11,703 nt of DNA from Rodentolepis nana (lineage: Eukaryota > Platyhelminthes > Cestoda > Cyclophyllidea > Hymenolepididae), in the NCBI GenBank assembly GCA_900617975.1, contig UZAE01001743.1, forward strand, positions 1 through 11,703. Reading direction: 5' to 3'. Position numbers and translations under genes: made by a program. Shown in pieces: positions 7,566-11,703 of the stretch. Each line of letters starts with the position of its first letter. Positions within the stretch are counted from its first letter, which is position 1. The notes below the pieces were generated by a model. That model had not been told where the DNA came from and made no database searches. It was given only the letters and a program-made list of their open reading frames with translations.

Positions 7566-7755
7566 TGACTTCAAACAACCATAATTCCACTGTACGTCAT
7601 ATTCGACCACTTCCACAGTACTCACCTTACTCTTTCTGAGCCTTCGTGTCTGTCAGTCTCTTTTACATACGTGAATCACTCTGTGAAGCCCAGAGTCAAC
7701 CTGGGGCTAATGGTAACTCTCATAAAGCCTGCAATTTGATATAAACAAATAAACA
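7566..7755 (+). repeat. Rz-SINE copy f, 5'-truncated and decayed
   Basis: The copy starts inside the element at GACTTCAAAC, so the ribozyme is absent. About 50 nt around the CTTTGATG block are also missing. The tail is ATAAACAAATAAAC. Truncation at the 5' end is the usual product of incomplete reverse transcription. Confidence 0.85.
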
Positions 7756-8092
7756 TATTTTTTAAAGAACGTATTTCAAAAACCTTAATCAAATGAATGT
7801 CCAATATGACCTAGAGTCCTAACATTGGTGAGCAAAAACATTCGAAAATTAAAATGTCTCACAAAAGATACCTTTTTTAATCCAGTCTTCCAACTTTTCT
7901 ACAGTTCCATTACACTTAGCCTTCAATTTCTATTCAGATTTTTGAAACGAAAACCCGTCTTTTTACCTTGCTTTGCTATCTTTTGCCTGTAAAAGTGTTT
8001 TCCTTTTGATTTGTGATGTTTCTAGCAAATGTTATTTTCTAAAATTTCGTCTCCTCTAGTATACATGCACTCCATTTTATAATTATATTGGA
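7756..8092. other. Intergenic stretch, nothing recognised
   Basis: AT-rich spacer between two retroposon copies, with no gene seen. Confidence 0.4.
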
Positions 8093-8161
8093 GGGGCGCG
8101 ATAGACTTACCTCCACGTGGTGCACTCTGGACAACGTATTCACATACACCAAAAAGTCCAT
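8093..8161 (+). ncRNA. Decayed HDV-like ribozyme
   Basis: The layout is recognisable, but P1 is short and mismatched (GGGGCG against CACUCU), P1.1 reads GGA, P2 has one mismatch (AAGUCCAU) and the P4 3' strand is altered. It is probably inactive. Confidence 0.7.
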
Positions 8162-8412
8162 TAAACGGCAGTTGATTTCTGACTTCAAACTACCATCACC
8201 CCATTGTATGTCATACTCGACCCCTTCCACAGTACTCATCTTACCTTTTCTCTGCCTTTGTGTCTGTCTCTTTTACATCTTTGAATCAATCTTCTGTTCC
8301 CCGTCTCCACTTTTCTCACTTTGATGTTCCTCCTCCCCTCTGTGAAGCCCGAAGTCAGCTAAGGGGTTAATGATAAGTGTCATATGGCCCGCCATTTGAA
8401 ATAAACAAATAA
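8093..8412 (+). repeat. Rz-SINE copy g, full length but diverged
   Basis: All blocks are present from GGGGCGCG to the AAATAAACAAATAAA tail. A degraded duplication is possible: AATTATATTGGA before the element, and AATTAT with AGGA after it, separated by small changes. Confidence 0.9.
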
Positions 8413-8864
8413 ATTATTAAATAGGATATGATATATACTTAAAAGTTTTAAACGTCTTTTGCATTCGATTTTAAATGAATTCGCTACGCTCAACTACGTT
8501 CACTATAGGATAGTTATATTGAAGAGCTAAGTTCTTTTCTAATTATAGTTGAGACAAGAGCTTTATAAATCTTTAGACGAACAAAATGGTATTTTGCAGA
8601 CCATAGACGTCTTCACATTTCAATGGGCGTTTGGAAACTGTTAGGGAGAGAAGAATATTCAATGGTGAATAAATATTGTCTTTTGAGAAAATGATATTTT
8701 GCTTCCCACGTCTACAATATTTGCCATGTACTTGGTATTTTGTGTTATTGACCTATTTGCTTACTTCAAGGTAATAATGGATTTTGTTTTTCCAAATAAG
8801 GTATGTATGTTCTCTCCTATCCGCTTATGTAGGCTTTCTTACTTAAATATATCAATTTCATTTT
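8413..8864. other. Intergenic stretch, nothing recognised
   Basis: AT-rich, with no supported gene, RNA or repeat. Confidence 0.4.
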
Positions 8865-9236
8865 AAATAATTTCCGTGGAAGCACTTGAGCAGGAGTTCG
8901 ACATACAAGTTGCTATACAATTTTTTAAATACAATGAAGTTTATAATTCGATTAAAAACCTCCCAGGCTCTATGACTAAATCTGATTTTAATGCAGTTGG
9001 CTTAAGCATGAAGATTTATTTAGCTCACTTGTTTGGTATAACTGATCTTCTCATGAATGAAGTGAATTAATCGATTTTGTAATTTATGATTCATGAGATC
9101 CGGAAAAAATGTTTTATGCTTCATTCTTTTGTCACTCCAATCGATTTTTAATAAAGACTCCCAGAGAGAAGCTGAGAAGTGTAATAAGAAGGGGTCGATC
9201 TATGATATTTTAAACGCTAACCCTGAATTAATTCCA
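8865..9236 (+). pseudogene. Possible decayed coding remnant, unassigned
   Basis: Two adjacent open stretches look more protein-like than the surroundings. The first (8867-9070) encodes a mixed helical sequence around SDFNAVGLSMKIYLAHLFGI and has no ATG at its start. The second (9132-9236), in another frame, reads NKDSQREAEKCNKKGS, then IYDILNANPELIP, then a stop. A frameshift or an unseen splice could link them. No family is recognised, and chance is a real alternative in such AT-rich DNA. Confidence 0.2.
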
Positions 9237-9607
9237 TGAAAATTTATTAGCTGTCAAGTTGAATATACCAAAAATTAAGTCCAAAAGTCATAGATAATGA
9301 GTCCATTTATAACCTAGTTATTGCAGGTAAAGGCGACCCGGATGATACTTAGACTAATTCAGCACGCAAACCTATGAGCACTACTTCGGATCAAGGCTTT
9401 TTTCATTGTGTGATTCCATAAAAGGAAGGGTTGACGTTAATCAATCTTTTGAGCTTGGCAAATTCTTAAAAAATAGTAAAAAATCTACTGAATTTTTCTT
9501 CCGTTTGCATTGAAAGTCAAATCCAATCCGAATGTTCTCAAAAACCCTAAAGAATATGCTTTTACCAATAGAAAGGTAAAAAAACTTTAAATTATTATCC
9601 TCTGTGC
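9237..9607. other. Intergenic stretch, nothing recognised
   Basis: No supported gene or repeat. It leads directly into the target site of the expanded retroposon. Confidence 0.4.
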
Positions 9608-9622
9608 TATATCTTCGTAATG
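9608..9622 (+). repeat. Target-site duplication, 5' side of the expanded copy
   Basis: TATATCTTCGTAATG precedes the G-run that opens the element and matches TATATCTTCGAAATG at 11006-11020 at 14 of 15 positions. Confidence 0.88.
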
Positions 9623-11005
9623 GGGGGTGTGCGATAGACTTACCTCCACGTGGTGCACCCTTGGGTGTGCGATAGACTTACCTCCACGTGGTGCACCCTG
9701 GGAAACGTATACTCATACGGTAAAAAGTCTATTAACCGGAAGTTTGTGTGCGATAGACTTACCTCCACGTGGTGCACCCTGGGCAGCGTATTTTCTTACG
9801 GCAAAAAAGTCTATCACTCGGCTTTCGTTATATTCATACGGCAAAAAGTCTATTAACTGGCAGTTAACTACGATAGACTTACCTCCACGTGGTGCACCCT
9901 GGGCAACGTACTTTCTTACGGCAAAAATTCTATCACTCGGCATTCGTTTTTCAATAGACTTACCTCCACGTGGTGCACCCTGGGCAACGTATAATCATAC
10001 GGCCATACGGCAAAAAAAGTCTATTAACTGGCAGTTGACTTCTTAAAAAAGTCTATTATTCGGCAGTTGACTTCTGACTTCAAAGCGGCAAAAAAGTCTA
10101 TAAACCGGCAGTTGACTTCTCACTATCGGCAAAAAAATTCTATTAACCGGCAGTTGACTTCTGACTTCAACGCAAAAAGGTCTATTAACTGGCAGTTGAC
10201 TTCTCACTTCACAAAAAAGTCTATTAACCGGCAGTTGACTTCTGACTACTCAAACGGCAAAAAAGTCTATAAACCGGCAGTTGACTTCTGACTGAAAATC
10301 AAAAAGTCTATTAATCGGCAGTTGACTTCTGACTATTTCCACAGTAGCTCACCCCACTGTATGTCATATTCGACCCCTTCCACAGTACGCCACCACCCCA
10401 CTGTATGTCATATTCGACCCCTACCACAGTACTAACCCCACTGAATGCCGTATTCTACCACTTTTACAGTATCCATCACCCACACTGTATGTCATATTCG
10501 ACCCCTTTCAAAGTACTCATCTCGACCACTTACACAGTACTCACCTCACCTTTTTTCTACCTTTGTGTCTGTATAGTACTCACCTCACCTTTTTTCTACC
10601 TTTGTGTCATCTGTCTCTTTTACATCTGTGAATCGCTCTTCTTTTCCCACTTCACAGTACTCACCTCACCTTTCATCTACCTTTGTGTCTTACACAGTAC
10701 TCATCTTACCTTTTTCTCTACCTTTGTGTCTGTACACAGTACTCACCTCACCTTTTTTCTACCTTTGTGTCTGTGCTGTACTCACCTTACCTTTTTCTCT
10801 ACCTTTGTGTCTGTCCACAGTACTCATCTTACCTTTTCTCTGCCTTTGTGTCTGTCTGCCTCTTTTATATCTGTAAATCACTCTTCTGTTTCCCACCCCT
10901 CGACCTTCTGCTACTTTGATGAACCTTCCTTCTGTGAAGCCCGAAGTCAGCTAAATGGCTAATGATAGCTATCATAACGCCTGGCATTTGAAATAAATAA
11001 ATAAA
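9623..11005 (+). repeat. Rz-SINE copy h, expanded to 1.38 kb by ordered internal reiteration
   Basis: This copy lies between the two halves of one 15-bp target-site duplication but is over four times the normal length. Modules keep the normal element order and each is repeated. The ribozyme head occurs 5 times, from 9624, 9662, 9745, 9866 and 9950. The AAGTCTATTAACCGGCAGTTGACTTC module occurs 12 times up to 10334. The CCCCACTGTATGTCATATTCG module occurs 4 times (10351, 10395, 10435, 10478). The CAGTACTCACCT...CTTTGTGTCTGT module occurs 7 times (10533-10853). The TTTTAYATCTGTRAATC module occurs twice. The 3' tail from about 10890 occurs once. Neighbouring repeats are offset by about 38-46 nt or twice to three times that. 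Units differ by point changes. Long open frames across it only translate the repeats. Confidence 0.93.
9624..10024 (+). ncRNA. Tandem array of five HDV-like ribozyme heads, all defective
   Basis: Head 1 (9624-9661) has the proper P1 5' strand but stops after CACCC. Head 2 (9662-9732) has a G-to-T change at the first P1 base and a C-to-T change at the catalytic position (9721). Heads 3 (9745-9814) and 4 (9866-9933) keep the core and a re-looped P4 (CGUA and UACG around six nt) but have lost the P1 5' strand; head 4 also has a P2 mismatch. Head 5 (9950-10024) has lost the P1 5' strand and carries a duplicated CCATACGG. No single unit should cleave as it stands. Pairing between strands of different units is conceivable. 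Confidence 0.7.
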
Positions 11006-11020
11006 TATATCTTCGAAATG
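11006..11020 (+). repeat. Target-site duplication, 3' side of the expanded copy
   Basis: TATATCTTCGAAATG follows the AAATAAATAAATAAA tail and differs from 9608-9622 at one base. Confidence 0.88.
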
Positions 11021-11582
11021 AAAGTTTTTGATAGATTAAATGTATAATAATTCTTAAATATGCCATTTGCCCTATTTTTGATATACAATCCGGTAGGAAA
11101 TTCCAAAATATCATTTAATGTAAGTTCCGAAAGATTTGTTTTATAAGCAATTGCTGACTTCGTTCATTCGGAAAATTTTAATTGAATTAAAAGTTTCCCG
11201 ATTTTTTTTTCAATTTAACCGAGAGTGATGTCATTAAATATTTCGATTCGACAAAGATTTCAATGCAAAAGCGAGAGCCACTACAACATTGACCACTTTA
11301 AACTGAATGCAATTATTGGCTAGAATAAATCTCTTGAAAGTGGCTAAAAATATTTGAAATTCAACTTCGTTTAACTGGGTAAATTTCCTGCTAACAAGAT
11401 GGTTCATCATCATCAACACTGAAGAAACTGAATTCAAACGCAAAGTTAAAACGAAAGGCATGGAATTGTTGAGATTTAATACTTCCTGAATGTTCGTTAC
11501 TACTTATTAAGTGATATTGACTTAAAAATATATCTCTCAAATGCTTATTATAGCGAAACCATTTAAAGTGTTTAAAGTTGGA
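11021..11582. other. Intergenic stretch, nothing firm
   Basis: AT-rich. A 75-codon minus-strand open frame (11461-11234) has no recognisable motif, signal or splice context and is not called. Confidence 0.4.
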
Positions 11583-11703
11583 ATATTTATTTATTTATAT
11601 CAAATGGTGTTTCAAAAATGTAATAGACAAACACAAAGGTAGAAAAAAGGTAAGAAGAGTACTATGGTAGTTTGAAGTGAGAAGTCAACTGCCAATTAAT
11701 AGA
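11583..11703 (-). repeat. Rz-SINE copy i, inverted, leaving the window
   Basis: On the minus strand it reads from CTATTAATTGGCAGTTGAC at the window edge, through the CTTTGTGTTTGT block, to ACCATTTGATATAAATAAAT at 11583. Two internal deletions are visible: one between CTACCAT and AGTACTC, and a larger one between the TTTTTGAAACA region and the CCATTTG tail. The ribozyme head, if present, lies beyond the window. Confidence 0.85.

Noticed and set aside
9627..10046. 139-codon open frame with a repeated peptide
   Set aside because: It only translates the reiterated ribozyme heads; other frames and the opposite strand are open for the same reason, and the unit is a structured RNA.
9623..10334. CRISPR array
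   Set aside because: Repeats are imperfect, follow the order of a retroposon and have no unique spacers of constant length; the context is eukaryotic.
10405..10962. 185-codon open frame and its overlapping frames
   Set aside because: Translation of the pyrimidine-rich, stop-poor repeat modules of a non-coding retroposon.

Overview
The window looks like AT-rich nuclear DNA from an arthropod, probably an insect. It has spliceable GT-AG gene structure, a TATA/initiator pair of arthropod type, a small secreted-peptide gene with dibasic processing sites, and many dispersed short retroposons with (AAAT)n tails. Nothing resembles a bacterial operon. The species cannot be named from sequence alone.

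Only one gene is well supported. It is a two-exon minus-strand gene (1461 to 696) whose spliced product is a 77-residue secreted precursor. The precursor has a signal peptide, two dibasic cleavage sites and a C-terminal FLRI-Gly, which is the signature of an amidated neuropeptide. A TATA box and initiator sit 32 bases upstream of the ATG.

The rest is dominated by one short non-autonomous retroposon family, called Rz-SINE here. Nine copies or fragments are visible: 1-145, 2511-2713, 2725-3051, 5570-5891, 6692-6993 (minus), 7566-7755, 8093-8412, 9623-11005 and 11583-11703 (minus). A full copy is about 325 bp with no open frame. Its first 71 nt fold as an HDV-like self-cleaving ribozyme: nested P1, P2, P3, P1.1 and P4, an active-site cytosine in J4/2, and the short GGGCAAC stretch found in HDV itself. 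Target-site duplications show that the element starts exactly where this ribozyme would cut. The family therefore seems to define its 5' end by self-cleavage and to insert by target-primed reverse transcription. Copy 2511-2581 keeps every key nucleotide; the other copies are damaged.

Two loci show a second unusual pattern. The copy at 9623-11005 is 1.38 kb long yet is bounded by one 15-bp target-site duplication. Its modules are each reiterated while staying in element order (about 5, 12, 4, 7, 2 and 1 copies from 5' to 3'), with steps close to 40 nt or a multiple. An unrelated, GC-richer repeat at 3573-4290 shows the same roughly 40-nt stutter at its 5' side and a single-copy 3' tail.

Layout: 1-145 retroposon end; 146-695 AT-rich, probable 3' UTR; 696-1522 peptide gene and promoter; 1523-2499 no gene seen; 2500-3062 two retroposons sharing one target site; 3063-3572 nothing seen; 3573-4290 second stutter repeat; 4291-5555 no convincing gene; 5556-5905 retroposon with duplication; 5906-6691 nothing seen; 6692-6993 inverted retroposon; 7566-7755 and 8093-8412 decayed retroposons; 8865-9236 possible coding remnant; 9608-11020 expanded retroposon with duplication; 11021-11582 nothing firm; 11583-11703 inverted retroposon leaving the window.
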